Positions 11,559 through 24,036 of a stretch of DNA of 64,000 nt are shown here, one piece after another. Source of the DNA: Daedaleopsis sinensis (lineage: Eukaryota > Basidiomycota > Agaricomycetes > Polyporales > Polyporaceae); contig CM066305.1 in NCBI GenBank assembly GCA_033807695.1, positions 806,001 through 870,000 on the forward strand. The letters run 5' to 3'. Under the pieces are notes generated by a model. The model had not been told where the DNA came from and made no database searches. It saw nothing but the letters and a program-made list of their open reading frames with translations. Numbering within the stretch: the stretch's first letter is position 1; each line of letters opens with the position of its first letter. The position numbers were made by a program, and so were the translations under genes.

Positions 11559-13001
11559 ATGGCATCCCGCGCCGTCCTCTCTCGTCTGGCCCCTGCTGTC
11601 GCACGCGCACGCTATGCGCGGTCTGCCACCTCGGTCGGTGCGCGTCTTGCCCGCGGATATGCGTCGCAGAGCGAGCATACGGTGCGTCTCTTACGACCGA
11701 CAGTCCAGACCACGGTCCACTCACAGATGCCGCCCGAAAGATGACCGTGCGTGAGGCTCTGAACTCCGCGCTGGAGGAGGAAATGTTGCGGGATGAGAAC
11801 GTCTACATCCTCGGCGAGGAAGTCGCGCGGTACAACGGTGCATACAAGGTGCGCCGATTCGAGGGCCTCCGCCGGGAGCACATTGTTGACTGTAATTGCA
11901 GGTCACCAAGGGCCTATTAGACAAGTTCGGTGAGAAGCGTGTCGTCGACACACCCATCACCGAGATGGGCTTCGCTGGTCTTGCGATCGGCTCTGCCTTC
12001 GCGGGTCTGCGGCCAGTGTACGTCGTCCACCCACTTCCTTTTCGGCGAGCCTGACATGTATGTATGCTCTGCAGCTGCGAGTTCATGACCTTCAACTTCG
12101 CCATGCAAGCCATCGACCACATCGTGAACTCGGCCGCGAAAACGCACTACATGTCCGGCGGCGTCCTGCCCTGTCCCATCGTCTTCCGCGGGCCCAACGG
12201 CGCTGCGGCTGGAGTCGCTGCCCAGCACTCGCAAGACTACGCCTCGTGGTACGGCCAGGTGCCCGGGCTTAAGGTCGTCAGCCCGTGGAGCGCAGAGGAC
12301 TGCAAGGGCCTGCTCAAGGTATGCCCGTCTCCCGTCATCCGCTGCTTCGAACCGCACTCAGCGCACACCCCAGTCCGCGATCCGCGACCCGAACCCGGTC
12401 GTGTTCCTCGAGAACGAGCTGATGTACGGCGTGACGTTCTCGATGTCGCCCGAGGCGATGTCCGACAGCTTCCTCCTGCCGATCGGGAAGGCGAAGGTCG
12501 AGCGCGAGGGCAGCGACATCACGATCGTCGCGCACAGCAAGATGGTCACGCACAGTATGGAGGCCGCCGAGGAGCTCGCGAAGGAGGGCATCAAGGCGGA
12601 GGTCATCAACCTGCGCAGCATCCGCCCGCTCGACATCGACACCATCAAGGCCTCGCTCAAGAAGACCAACCGGTACGTTCTCTGCCTCTGCTTTCGACAG
12701 AGACGGGCACTGACCCTTCGTTGCCAGTATCGTCGTCGCTGAGGGCGGTTTCCCCGCGTTCGGTGTTGGCAGTGAGATCTGCGCGCAGATCGTCGAGAGC
12801 GAAGCGTTTGACTACCTCGATGCGCCCGTCGAGCGTGTCACCGGTGCCGACGTCCCCACTCCTGTGAGTCGCTTCCACCGGATACCCAAGACCAAAGCTG
12901 ATTGCTGTCCACAGTACGCCGTCAACCTCGAGAACCTGACCTTCCCCGACACGAGCGTGATCGTGAAGGCTGCGCGCCGTGCCCTCTACCGCAGCAACTG
13001 A
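11559..13001 (+). CDS. PDB1: Pyruvate dehydrogenase E1 component, beta subunit, mitochondrial
   Basis: This is the beta chain of the thiamine-diphosphate E1 enzyme that decarboxylates pyruvate to feed acetyl-CoA into the TCA cycle. The start [20 protein letters not shown], rich in Arg and Ala, is a mitochondrial presequence. The mature part begins [15 protein letters not shown] and shows [65 protein letters not shown] and [14 protein letters not shown], in the usual order. The conserved Glu of EEVA contacts the thiazolium cofactor in this family. Seven short introns; TGA at 12999-13001. The stop faces the HIS4 stop only 166 bp away. Confidence 0.96.
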
Positions 13002-13167
13002 GGAGTGTTCTGTTAGCGGTCGGGACGTTTGGTGGTCGTTTGCGTTGGTTCAGCTCTAGAGTATACTACTGGTCATGTGTTGCTATCATTGCACTGCTAT
13101 TTTACATTTCTTCTACAGATCTCTTTCTCGCTCGTGCTTCCCCACGACCCTCGACGTCTATTTTAGA

Positions 13168-15850
13168 TCAAGCAAGAGCCCGGAGCCTGATCCGGACGGC
13201 GTTCGCGTGCGCGTCCAGCCCCTCGCAGTCCGCGAGAGTGGCGACGACAGGCCCGAGGGCCTTCAGGCCGTCCGCAGTGACCTCCTGCGAGGTGATGTGC
13301 TTTTGGAAGGAGAGCGTGTTGACGCCGCTGAACTGGCGGGCGTATCCGTTCGTCGGCAGCGTGTGGTTCGTGCCGGAGGCGTAGTCCCCGCAGCTGCGCG
13401 CACGTTTCGTCAGAATCCCCCGCGCACAGAATAACAGACAGAACACCACAAATAAAATGAACATACCTCTCGGGGGAGTACGGGCCGACGAACACGCTCC
13501 CCGCGTTCTCGACCGCAGCGACCGCCGCGGGCGCGTCCGCGAGGTGGAGGATGAGATGCTCCGGGGCGTAGTCGTTCGAGAACGCGAGCGCCTCGGCGAC
13601 GGTGCGCACGCGCACGATGATGCTCTTCGCGACGGACTGGCGCACGATCGCGACGCGGGAGAGCGCGCGCGCCTGGCGGTCGACCTCCTCCTCGATCTCC
13701 GCGACGCGCGCGTCGGGCATGCCGACGGCGACGAGCACCACCTGCGAGTCGACGCCGTGCTCGGCCTGCGACAGCAGGTCCGCGGCGACGAACGCGGGGG
13801 TGCACGAGGGGTCCGCGACGACGAGCACCTCGGACGGGCCCGCGGGCATGTCGATCGCGACGAGCGCGTCCGTGTCGTTCTGGACGAGCATCTTCGCGGC
13901 GGTCACCCACTGGTTCCCGGGCCCGAAGATCTTGTCGACCTTGGGCACGGTCGCGGTCCCGTACGCGAGCGCGGCGACCGCCTGCGCGCCGCCCGCCTTG
14001 AGCACCGCGGACGCGCCGACGAGCTGCGCGACGTACATCACCTCCGGGGACACGCTGCCGTCCGCGCGGGGCGGGGTCGCGAGCACGACCTCGCGGCAGC
14101 CCGCGACCTGCGCGGGGATCCCGAGCATGAGCGCGGTCGAGGGCAGCACGGCGGTGCCCCCGGGGACGTAGAGCCCGACGCGCGCGATCGGGCGCGCGAA
14201 GCGCGAGCAGACGACCCCGGGCATCGTCTCGACGCGGAGCGTGTCCTGCGCGGCCTGCGCGGCGTGGAACGCGCGGATGTTCGCGTACGCGACGTCGATC
14301 GCCGCGCGCACGTCGTCCGCGATCTGCATCGTCTCGGGCGCGAACGGGGGGCGCACGACCGCACACGAGAGCTGCGCCTTGTCGAACTTGGCGGTGAGCT
14401 CGAGCAGCGCGGCGTCGCCGCGCACGCGCACGTCGTCGACGATCGGCTTCACTTTTGCGATCATCTCGTCCGACTTGAGCACGGGCCGGCGCAGGAGCTG
14501 CGCGCGCTCGGCGGCTGTCGTCTGCGCGAGGTCGTAGCTGCGCATCCGGATGGGCTCGTCCAGGGACGAGGGTGGGGAGGAAGACGGTGCGGGCGCAGGC
14601 ACCGGCTTCTGTGCTTCGGTAGTGCTCGTGGCGCTCGCGCTCTGCGCAGCGGGGGGTTCTGCGGTAGGTGGGGCCTTCTGCGAGAACTGGGGCTTCGCGT
14701 TCCCCGGGCGTCGAGTGACCTTTTTGGCTTTGCGGTCGAGCGACCGCTCGATGTCGGAGATGCTGACCCCCTCCGCGACGCACCGTGCCAGGGCGAAGTA
14801 CACCAGGTCGGCGGCCTCGAACGCGACCTCTTCCTTGGTCTGCGCGCGGCACAGTTCGTCTGCCTCTTCCATGATCTTCGAGCGCAGCAGCTCAGGATCG
14901 TGGAACAGCCTGCGCGTGTACGACCCTTCCGGTGCGTCTACGAGGCGCGACTGCAGCGTGCGCTCGAGGGCCGCGAGGCCGGTGGGGGCCCCGAAGCACG
15001 ACAGCTGCTCGAGATGACAGAAGCCTGCGCCGTTCTGGACAACGGAGAACTCGAGGGCATCTGCGTCGCAGTCTAACTTGATCTGCACCACGTCCTGTGT
15101 CGCTCCGGAGGTCTCGCCCTTGCGCCAGAGACCGTGTTTGCGCGACTGGTAGACCCCCTTCCCGCTGACTATGCTCTCCTTGACAGACTCGTGGGAGGAG
15201 TAGACGAGGCCGAGCGTGCGTCCGCCGTCGGGGTAGGATGAAACGACGGTCGGTAAGAGACCGTCCTTGCGATCTGAAGAGATTGTGGCCAGGAAGGCAT
15301 CCGCGACGTTGATCTGCTTGTCGTCCGTCGCAGACAACGTCAACAGAGCGGTCGGGATGACTAGAGTGGTATTCGCCCCTTGAAGGGCGCGGATGGCAGA
15401 GCGCGAGGGGGTCTCGGTCGATGTTGTGGGGAGCACATGGATGGACGAGCCTGCGAAGAATCGGGAGAAGGAAGAGATGAAGTCGACATCGAGCGAGGGG
15501 GTCTTGATGAGCACGCCCGAAACACCATTTCGAACTTTGTCAGAGACAGCAGAGACGTTGGCGACATCGAGAAGGAGCAGGAGCCTTTCTGGGGGCACGA
15601 GGCCAATTAGGACCTTCGCGATAGAGAGTGGGAGAATGAGTTTGTCCGCGCCATTGTCCAAGAGGGAAATGGCGTTGTCGGGAGTGATAGAAGAGTCAGT
15701 GTCGAGCAAAATGTACTGGGTCGCATTCCGGGGGACGCCGGGCGAGTTTTGCAGGGATGGAGGGAGGAGGAGAGGGCCGATACGAGCGAGAGCAGCGAGA
15801 AGGTCGCTGTCTGCACAGTCGGCGTCGACGAGAGGGAGAAAGACAGACAT
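13168..15850 (-). CDS. HIS4: Trifunctional histidine biosynthesis protein (HisI-HisE-HisD)
   Basis: One polypeptide of about 869 residues carries three steps of histidine synthesis. The fungal-specific N-terminal region spans residues 1 to about 210. Phosphoribosyl-AMP cyclohydrolase follows ([10 protein letters not shown] near 239 and the DCDAD metal site), then phosphoribosyl-ATP pyrophosphatase (about 290-375; [17 protein letters not shown]), then histidinol dehydrogenase from about 435 ([12 protein letters not shown] near 642, DMPAGPSEV near 666, SQAEHG near 696). A single 73-nt intron (13394-13466) sits near the end and joins YSPE to [14 protein letters not shown]; reading through it gives a false tail. 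The start at 15850 gives [12 protein letters not shown]. It is divergent to the Argonaute gene. Confidence 0.96.
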
Positions 15851-16714
15851 CAGCCTTGGACGAAGCAGGGTGTATGCGAATTTGACAATCGAGGTTGCGC
15901 ACAGTTCCCGCCACAATCTCTGTGCACAGATCTGCTCATGACTCGACTAGTCCCATACATAGGCGCCCATTCTACGTGTTTAATCACCGTTATTCAAGCC
16001 ATTCACCTGCAGCGTTCTCTCTTCTCACACAGACAATGGCGCGAACCAACGTTCAAACTGGCTCGACCATTCCGACGCAATAGGTTCCGCGATGCTGATT
16101 CTCGATGGCTGCCATCTGACATGAAAGTTCAATCTCAGAGCTGGTCCGCGCGGTCAAGGTGTGGTTTTTGCGTGATGCACAGGCCGCTTCTTGCGCGAAA
16201 TGAGCGAAACACAAAAATAGCTCTTGCGTGAATGGTTCGGCCGACTCGAAAGTGCAGTTTGACAATAACTTGAATAAGACAACGGCGCGTACCAAACGCC
16301 CGAAATTGCCGCAGCACCAGAGGGCGATAGGCGTGCAAAGCACAGTCGTGAGAGCGTACACCAGCTGCAGCGGGGGCTGGGCAGAGAGAGAGCGCAAGGG
16401 CTGCTGCCTGTCCGCGACGACGAGGGCGAAGACGGCGAGTGCAAAGGAGGTCGAGGGCAAGAGCCAAAGCGGGCAAAGGCGAGGTGGTTCATGCACCCAC
16501 GCGATGACGTCGCGCGAGCGCGAGCACGACGCGTCAACAAAGCAAAACAAAGCGCGTGGTGTGCACGCGAGATCCAATATCGATCCTGCAGCACAAAGCT
16601 GCTATGATGGCCCATGCCAGTTAAATACCCTCCTCCCCCTCTCCTTCCGCTCATTCTCGCTCTCTCTCCTCCCTCCTCCACTCCGCACCCTCCAGCAATA
16701 ATCTCTCTTCCATC
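15851..16714. promoter_or_regulatory. Long divergent promoter between HIS4 and Argonaute
   Basis: This 864-bp gap is the longest of the clear divergent promoters here. Short open frames on both strands show low-complexity, promoter-like composition and no protein motif. A pyrimidine-rich stretch at about 16625-16710 precedes the Argonaute start, as is common upstream of transcribed basidiomycete genes. I did not find a sure general-amino-acid-control element. Confidence 0.5.
16621..16627 (+). promoter_or_regulatory. TATA-like element upstream of Argonaute
   Basis: TTAAATA lies 88 bp before the Argonaute ATG and is followed by a CT-rich tract where transcription may begin. It is a weak match, called on position and sequence only. 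Confidence 0.3.
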
Positions 16715-19700
16715 ATGCCACCTCGAGGCGGTTCAAGCGGCACCAATACCGGACGTGGTCGCGGTACTCGCGGTGGGCCTAGTGGGCATCCCTCAGCCTT
16801 CCGTGGGGCTCCTCGCGGTCGCGGTGGTCCCGGTGGTCCCGCTATTCCGCCAGCTCGTCCTCCCCCTGCAGGTGGCTTGCCTGATGCAAGTCCTCATATC
16901 ACGACGGTCGGTGTCAAACGCGCAGCGTTCGGCACCAGTGGACGTGCATTATCTGTCTTCACGAATCACTATCGGGTGACCATACCGGAAGGCAACATCT
17001 ACCACTACGATGGTGCGTCGTTGCTTACTCTCACATCCCCGCTGACTTGTCCGAACCTGAACTCGTAATGGTGTAGTTGGTATGTCCCTTTGCAGTCCTA
17101 CCCTTTGTCATGCATCTCATCAGTTGTCCCCTTCAGTCATCTCACCGTCTGAGAAGGTCCTTCCGGCCCGGCTCAACATGTTGATCATCCGGCGACTCCA
17201 GGAAGTCGTTGCGCCTCAGGTCTTCAGTCCGCGCGCTGCCTATGACGGTCGCAAGAACATGTTCGCCGCGCGCGAACTTCCTTTCGGGCCGACTGGGTCC
17301 CAGGAGGTACGTGTCCAACGCTTCACGCTGTCTCTTCTTTTGCTAACAAACTGACGATATCAGTTCACATTCACCCTGTCCGACTCGCCGGGCGACCAAG
17401 CACAAGGTGGGGCCGAAGGGCGCCGCGGTCCTAGACCGTACAAAGTCAAGCTTACTCACGTTGCCACGATCAACCCGGAGTACGTGCTCTGGAGCTACTT
17501 GATGTAGTCTATCCGCTGATATTCCGTAGAGTTCTTGCCCGCTTCCTTCAAGGAAAACAAAGCCACGACAACGACGTGTTGACCGCGATCACGGTAGGCC
17601 GCCATTTCCATGTTCGCAAGCTTGTTGCTCATTCAATCCTGAACGAACATCCTAGGCTCTCAACGTCGCCATTAGAATGGAACCGTCGCTGAACTACCCG
17701 TTCAACGTCCGGTCCTTCTTCACGGATAGGGAGAAGCAGGACATCGGCGGCGGCATCGTTCTTTGGCGAGGCTACTTCCAGTCAGTTCGCCCTGCAATCG
17801 GCAAAATGTTGATCAACGTCGACATATCCACCGGTGCAATGTATAAGCCGGGCGCAGTCATTGACGTGGCCCTAGACTTCCTAGGTCGAACTCGTGGGGA
17901 CCCAAACTCGCTCGCCCCTAAGCGCGGCTTTCCCGACCGGGAGCGTATCAAGCTCCAACGATTCTTGTCCGGCGTCCGTGTCGACGTCAACATACCAGGG
18001 CAGCCACAGACCGATCGTCGACCAGCGCGAGGCGTCAAGAAGCTGACGGCGGCAGGCGCCGCACAGCTGTCTTTTACGAATAGGGAGGGCCAGAGGTTGA
18101 CCGTGGCCCAATACTTCCTACAGACCCACAACTATCGACTTCGCTTCCCTGACATCGTGTGCATCGAGGTGCGTATCCTTCAAAGTCTTGTGACAAACCA
18201 TTTATATTTGTCGTAGGTCGGTTCGGGCGCGATACTGCCTATCGAGTGCTGCACCATTCCTCCGGGCCAGATCATGAAGAAGCAGATTCCGGCTGATAAG
18301 ACCAAGAGCGTTGTAGAATTCGCGACGAAGAGGCCGCACGAGCGTCTGAACAGTATTCGCGCTGGACTGGACGTTCTCGCGTACGGCCAGTCAGAGTATG
18401 TGCGGGTGAGTGCGAACTCTCTTCTAATCACCATTCAATGGACTCTCATGTCGCACTTGTGCAGCAATTCGGGATGCACGTCGATGCCAATGCTGGCCCG
18501 CAGTCTATCCAGGCGCGTATCCTGGACCCTCCCACCCTCCAATATGGCCGGGACAGCAAGCAACAGACGATTGTGAGTTTGTCTTTCTGGGACCTCGCCG
18601 ATTATATACAACGTGTTGACCCGATATCTGTGTGTCAGAGGCCGCGTGACGGCGCGTGGAATATGTGCGTCACCATATCTGCGCGGTTTGCAGTTCACTC
18701 ATCTCCTTGCAGGATCGACAAGAAGTTCTTCAAGCCGGAAAGCATCAAGCGCTGGATGGTGGTAATCTACGAGCGTCAACAGCGTTTCAACCTAAACACC
18801 GCTCAAGAGATGGTGGGCGGGCTCTTGAGGGCGTTCGCCGCCGTCGGTGAGTCGTTGCCAGCTTCATGCCGACTTGTATGAATCATGCTGATGAGCGATG
18901 TCAAGGCATGGCAGTTCAGGAGACGGACCCCCTCATCTTCTATCAAACATCGACCACGCGGATCGGCGCTGTGAGTCACTTCGTGGCTGTTATCGTCACA
19001 ATATCTGATAGCGTTTGCAGCAACTGAAAGATATGGGAAAGAGAGTTTGGGACAAGCACAAAGAGGCCGGCGGTCCTGACCTCATTGTCGCCGTTTTACC
19101 GGAAACATCGGCTGACATGTACCAGGCGATCAAGCAGTGAGTGGCTAGTGTACTTGTTATCATTGCGAGATTACTGACATGTCACAGCTTCGGGGATTGT
19201 GTACAGGGAGTCGCCACTCAGTGCCTGAAGGCGTCCAAGTGCTCCCACGCAAAGCCGCAGTACTTCGCCAACGTTTGCCTGAAGTGCGCCTGCTGAGTCT
19301 TCGCCGTGGTTGCCGTAGCACTGACAATAGCGTATAGGATCAATGTGAAACTCGGTGGGATCAACACCATTCCCGACGCCCGATCTGTCCCTGCGCTCAC
19401 GGACCCGCACAACCCGACGATCGTCATGGGGTGGGTACCTCTTTATAGCTCGCCTGAACGCACAAATACTCAAAGTTCGTAGTGCCGACGTGATCCACCC
19501 GGCCCCGGGTGCAGACGGTCGACCGTCGTTCACGGCGCTGGTCGGCAATGTCGACTCCGACACCGCGAAATACGTCGCCGACTGCCGCGTGCAGACGTCG
19601 CGGCAGGAGATGATCGACGATCTCGGCGCCATGGCCAAAGACATCCTGCAAATGTACCAGATATACCGCAGGGGCATCGAGAAGAAGCCGAATGCGAACC

Positions 19701-20549
19701 CCAAGCGCATCATCTTCTACCGCGACGGTGTGTCCGAAGGCCAGTTCAAGCACGTTATGGACTACGGTGAGTTGTGCGAGTTCAGCAGCAGCAACTTGTT
19801 TCGCTGACGAAGGTTTATCTCGCTGCCAGAACTGCCGCAGTTGAAGGGTACGTGCGCACTGCGTGGGCTGATAAGTGTCGTTCACTGACGCGGATGCTCC
19901 GACAGAGGCCTGCAGGTCGCTAGGCATTGAGGCGAAGATCACCTTCATCGTGGTCGGCAAGCGTCACCACGTCCGGTTCTTCCCTCAGCATGATGCCGAT
20001 AGGAGCGGCAATTGCCCAGCGGGGACGGTCATCGATCGCGATGTCACCCACCCGACGGAGTTCGACTTTTACCTCCAAAGCCACAGTGGATAAGTCGCTT
20101 CATTTCGAACTACTGCGTGCTCGCTTGGCTGACGAACTCTTTTTTCGGTATATACGCTGCTGGGCACGTCTCGCCCGGCCCATTACAACGTTCTCTACGA
20201 CGAGAACAACTTCACGCCGGACAACCTGCAGGCGTTGTCCTTCGCGCTTTGCCATGTCTACGCACGGTCGACCCGGTCCGTGTCGATCCCTGCCCCGGTC
20301 TACTGTAAGTGACTTGCGGAACGGTGTGGCCTCTCGATCGATGCGCTGACATGGTTACGCTGCACCCCAGACGCGGACACCGTGTGCTCGCGCGCGAAGA
20401 ACCACTACGACCCGGACAGCCCCGGCATGGACCTCTCCGAGACGGCGACGCAGCTCGAGCTGCCGGAGGCGGCCCGTCAGCTGGAGGCCTTCCAAGCGAA
20501 CTTCAGGCCGCTGAACGCAAAATCGCGCCGTGTGATGTATTTCTCCTGA
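16715..20549 (+). CDS. AGO: Argonaute (N-PAZ-MID-PIWI), catalytically intact
   Basis: This is the small-RNA-guided effector of RNA silencing, about 1,000 residues over some fifteen exons. It begins [20 protein letters not shown], a Gly-Arg-rich disordered tail. The ArgoN part has [18 protein letters not shown]; the linker has RGYFQSVRP; the PAZ part includes [21 protein letters not shown] follows, then [14 protein letters not shown] (first catalytic Asp), RQEMIDDL (catalytic Glu), [11 protein letters not shown] (second Asp) and AKNHYDP (His), so the DEDH slicer tetrad is complete. The end, RRVMYFS, matches the buried C-terminus that eukaryotic Argonautes use. All motifs are seen; slicing is inferred from them. 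Neighbours give no clue to a specific silencing pathway. Confidence 0.95.
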
Positions 20550-21993
20550 GCGGTCTTCTGCGCATGCCGGCCGCTGGGAGAGGAGCGTGAGGGTGGCGAT
20601 ATACGCTTGGACGTTCTCCGCCGGATTCGCTCTCTCCCTCTTCTTATGTTGTCGTTGCCCGCGCCGTTCATGTTGTTGCTGCCCATGTACCGTTGCTTGC
20701 TCTTGGATACTCGTGCCCCCGCTGCTGTGTTGTAATCGCGTACGATCGAGTCGTGTATGTTTTGTGAAATGCATTTCTTGGGTTCCTTCATACCGCTAAG
20801 CGTGCTGCGGACGGCGGCTCCGTGTCCACAGGAGATCGTAAGGCGCTGTGCAGCCTGTGCCTTGGGAGCATAGGATGGATCGTCTGTGTGGTTGGGCGGC
20901 GTTGTGGGCTGGGACGGAACACACCGCCGCCGAGGATCGATGGGGCGATATGAAGTTCGCGGAGTGCGGGGACCTGCTAGAAGCTTGTTGATTGCACCTC
21001 CTCTGCCATGCTCACCCCGAGTGTCCATCGGAGGTTACACAGGGTTATACACGGTGTACACACTGCCCCGGCCTATACGCGGGGCACGGGCGGCCATTCG
21101 CCGCTTGCCTAATCCGGCCGCAACGCCAGCACGTGGCGATCAGCTTGGACGAACTAGCGAAGTAGGTTCGTTCGACTTGCGCTTCGCAATGCACGGCCCC
21201 TTGCGGTGTGGACTGGCTGATCCTCTCGCCCCCTCTACGACCAGCGCGATCGATTGGGCGATATTCTGGCCGATAACTTCTTGCACGGTGCGCCCGGGGC
21301 TCCGCCGTCGCGGCCTCGGAGCAGAAAGTGCTGCAGCTGCAGGAATATGCCCATTGCCCCCGTGTGGGCAGGGGCGTGCCGGGCGGACAGGTGGGTGTTC
21401 CACCATGTGTAGGCCATGACGCGCTCTCGAACGGCTCGTGCTGCAGATACACAATAACCCGCGTTCGGGCAGCCAGCACCATCACTTCGTGGACGCGGCG
21501 AGGCTCCCGGCGCTCAGCACGTCGAATGCGAGTCCGATGCAACTCTGTGCTCCCATTGCCACCCAGGGCCGGCTCCCACCTCGACGAATAGCTCTGGTCA
21601 TCTCCGGAAGCGCCCCACCGTGCTCTGCGCTTGGCCGGTGCTGTGTCCCTGCTCCGGATTGCCCGCAAAGAGTTTCGTGCCCAAGTTCATGTGGAGGAGC
21701 GCTCCCCCTTGCTCTTCTTCTTCCTTCCTGGATGGCGTCACAATGCTCGCCCACCTCGAGCCCTGTCGCTTAGCGAACACCATCTCTGCTCCATCTGGGT
21801 TTAAAAGCCGGACTGAGCTGTGTCCACCGCCGTCCTGAGCTCCTCGCTCTGCCCGCTCCTGCCCCTCTGGCTCTCCACCTCTGACGGCTCGCCTACGCCC
21901 TCGACGAGCACTCGCCCCGCCCACACGCACGTACGCGAGCGCGACAGCCTCTGCTCGCCACCCCGCCACCACTGACAACATCCCCATCCCGAT
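20550..21993. other. Long intergenic region without a recognised gene
   Basis: These 1,444 bp follow the Argonaute stop. The first 300 bp are the probable 3' UTR. The rest is GC-rich with several open frames on both strands (for example minus strand 21045-21668), but their translations are Arg/Ser/Pro/Cys-rich and featureless, as expected of non-coding GC-rich DNA. The last 200 bp become CT-rich ahead of the next gene. A non-coding RNA cannot be excluded. Confidence 0.5.
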
Positions 21994-23429
21994 ATGGCAC
22001 CCCGATCCCGCCGCAACATGGGCTGGCGCAAGCCCGTCCCCCGTCTCTCGCCCGACTCGCCCTCTGCGCCTGCGTCGCGCCCCGCGCGGGGGCTCCGCCG
22101 GCCCTCTCTGCTGAACGTGAACAAGGACATGCCCCCGGTGCGCAGCCCCGCCACACCTCGTGTGCGGGCCCCCACAGCTGACTTCGCCTGACGTACTTAC
22201 TACCAGCTCCCCACCGACTGGCGCGAGACCATGGAGCACGCTATCAAGAAGGAGCGGCGCCTGGCCGTGTACGTCCCGACGCCCCCGGCCCCTCCACCCA
22301 AGGACCGCGAGGACGACGAGAAGGGCGGGGTCGACGATTGTGCGTCGGAGGCGGGGAGCTGCTGCAGCCACCCGGAGTCCGCGATCACGCTGGTGGACGA
22401 CCAGCAGCCTGAGGAACACACGGTATGTACTTGTTATGTACCGCCCCGCCCGGCACGCGCACCTCCACCGTGACTTCCACCTCCCCCTCTCGTTCTCGTT
22501 CTCCCGGGCGACCGCGCGATGGAACGAGGCGACAGCTCGCTGACACGCGCCGCTGCACCTGCAGGCCCCCCTACCGCCGCCACACTCCGCGAGCGAGCTG
22601 AGCGAGGACATTGAGCGCACGCAAATACAGATACAGATGCAAATGCAACCGGCGATTGCGAGAAGAGCGAGCCAAAAGTCCCTGCCGAAGGTGTGTTGCC
22701 CGTTCATTTCCCGCCCCGTCGACCCGTCGTCCTCCGCCTGCTTCCTGCTTCCTGCGTTCCGCGTTCGGTGTCTGCCAGTGGGCTGATCGGCTTCATCTGC
22801 ACGCTCCATCTTCATTTGCGTGCGGGTCCAGATCTATCGGCCTCCTACGCCACCGCTGCCCGCCCAGCCCTCGCGGCTGCGGTCGGTCGGCCACGGGCAC
22901 TCGAGAGCGAGCTCCTCGAGCCAGACGACCAGCGTGCGTGCGCTCGAGACACGCCTGTGGGTGCTACGTGTGTGCTGACCCTCCTCCTCCGCTTCCTCCT
23001 CCTCAGCTGTACCCGGGGCAGACTTGTGCAGAGCAGCACCTCGACGGGGCCATGCCCTGCCCCTCGAGCTCCGTGCTGACGGGCTGGCCGAGCCGGCTTG
23101 CACCAGACGCGTCCGCGACGCGGCACTCGCCCGGGGCGCGGAGCCACGTCCGCACGCTGTGCGGGAACGACCCGCCCAAGGGGAAGGGGCGTGGCAGCGG
23201 CAGCATGTCGCCCCGCGCGCGCCGCGGGAGCGCGACGCCCTCGACGTCGCTGTCCATGTCCGTGTCCGTGTCGACAGGCAACCGGTCGTCCTCCTCCCGG
23301 CGGCCACCCCGCGAGGGCAGGTCGCCGTTCGCGTGCCATATGTGCGACGGCGTGTGGTACGCCCTGAAAACGCTGGGCCTTCAGCTGCGCGCGAAGATGG
23401 CCCACGGTGCTGTGCCAGTGAAGTACTGA
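21994..23429 (+). CDS. Low-complexity orphan protein
   Basis: I recognise no family. The proposed start MAPRSRRNMGWRKPVPRLSP follows a CT-rich tract. Exons join as MPP to LPTDWRETMEHAIKKERRL, then EEHT to APLPPPHSASELSEDIERT, then SLPK to IYRPPTPPLPAQ, then QTTS to LYPGQTCAEQH, each at a GT...AG pair. Visible traits: a short charged helix (RETMEHAIKKERRLAVY), an acidic patch (KDREDDEKGGVDD), the run QIQIQMQMQ, Ser/Arg-rich regions, and a C-terminal ACHMCDGVWYALKTLGLQL with a C-x2-C pair. The continuous reading frame across four introns argues for a real gene, but its role is unknown. Disordered throughout apart from the two helices. Confidence 0.55.
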
Positions 23430-24036
23430 GTGCCCAGTGCACTGTGCTGCTTGCCGGATTGCCACCCTGGCGAGTTCAGGGATCCGAGTCGGAAGGGCAG
23501 GGGCCCCCCGATAATCGATTATGCATGCGCACATGAGCCGCACAGGCAGCGGCGCCGCCATGGCTATGTTTTCCTATCGTTATTCGTGACTCTCAAGTAT
23601 TCGCAGGCGTGTGGTTTTATGAATCTGATGTGATATGAACATGAACATGTAGCCCTAGTAATAGCTGTAATTTTTGATACGCCCTGTATGTTGTAGGCAC
23701 ATGTACATAAGTAAGTAGTATAGTGAGCATGATATCAGTCTTTGAGAGCCAATCAGCGTGGGGCCAATGACGGTGACGCGCTTAGGACGCCGGTCTCCAC
23801 TGTGTCCTGACCCCGGCCTCGCGCGGCGCAGACGACGCCCTCTCCCCGATCGCTCTCTCCCTCCGCGAGTCCAATGAGTGTCCTCTGAGCGATCTCATCT
23901 CCCAGCATATCTCGAACACCCGCCTCCTCTGCTCACTAGTCGTTAATCACTACCAGGACGACGCAGTGCCGCGGACGACGCGCGCCATCCAGCTCACCAT
24001 TCCCCCCACCACCGACACACACACACCGACGCTCGC
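23430..24036. other. Intergenic region, tandem genes
   Basis: The first 300 bp are AT-richer and look like a 3' UTR; the rest, from about 23750, is the promoter of the carrier gene and includes a CT-rich leader. No further gene was recognised. Confidence 0.45.

Noticed and set aside
13457..15076. A 539-codon open frame on the plus strand
   Set aside because: It lies antisense to HIS4 and is rich in Arg, Asp, Gly, Val and His, the mark of a frame kept open by high third-position GC on the other strand.
16053..16681. Several overlapping minus-strand frames in the HIS4-AGO gap
   Set aside because: They overlap each other in different frames and have promoter-like composition; no start context or motif.
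20886..21668. Possible genes on both strands after Argonaute
   Set aside because: Translations are Cys/Arg/Ser/Pro-rich with no secondary-structure pattern and no splice sites that extend them.
21598..22815. A 405-codon minus-strand frame
   Set aside because: It runs across introns and exons of the plus-strand orphan, contains an ICICICICV run from a simple repeat, and has no recognisable domain.
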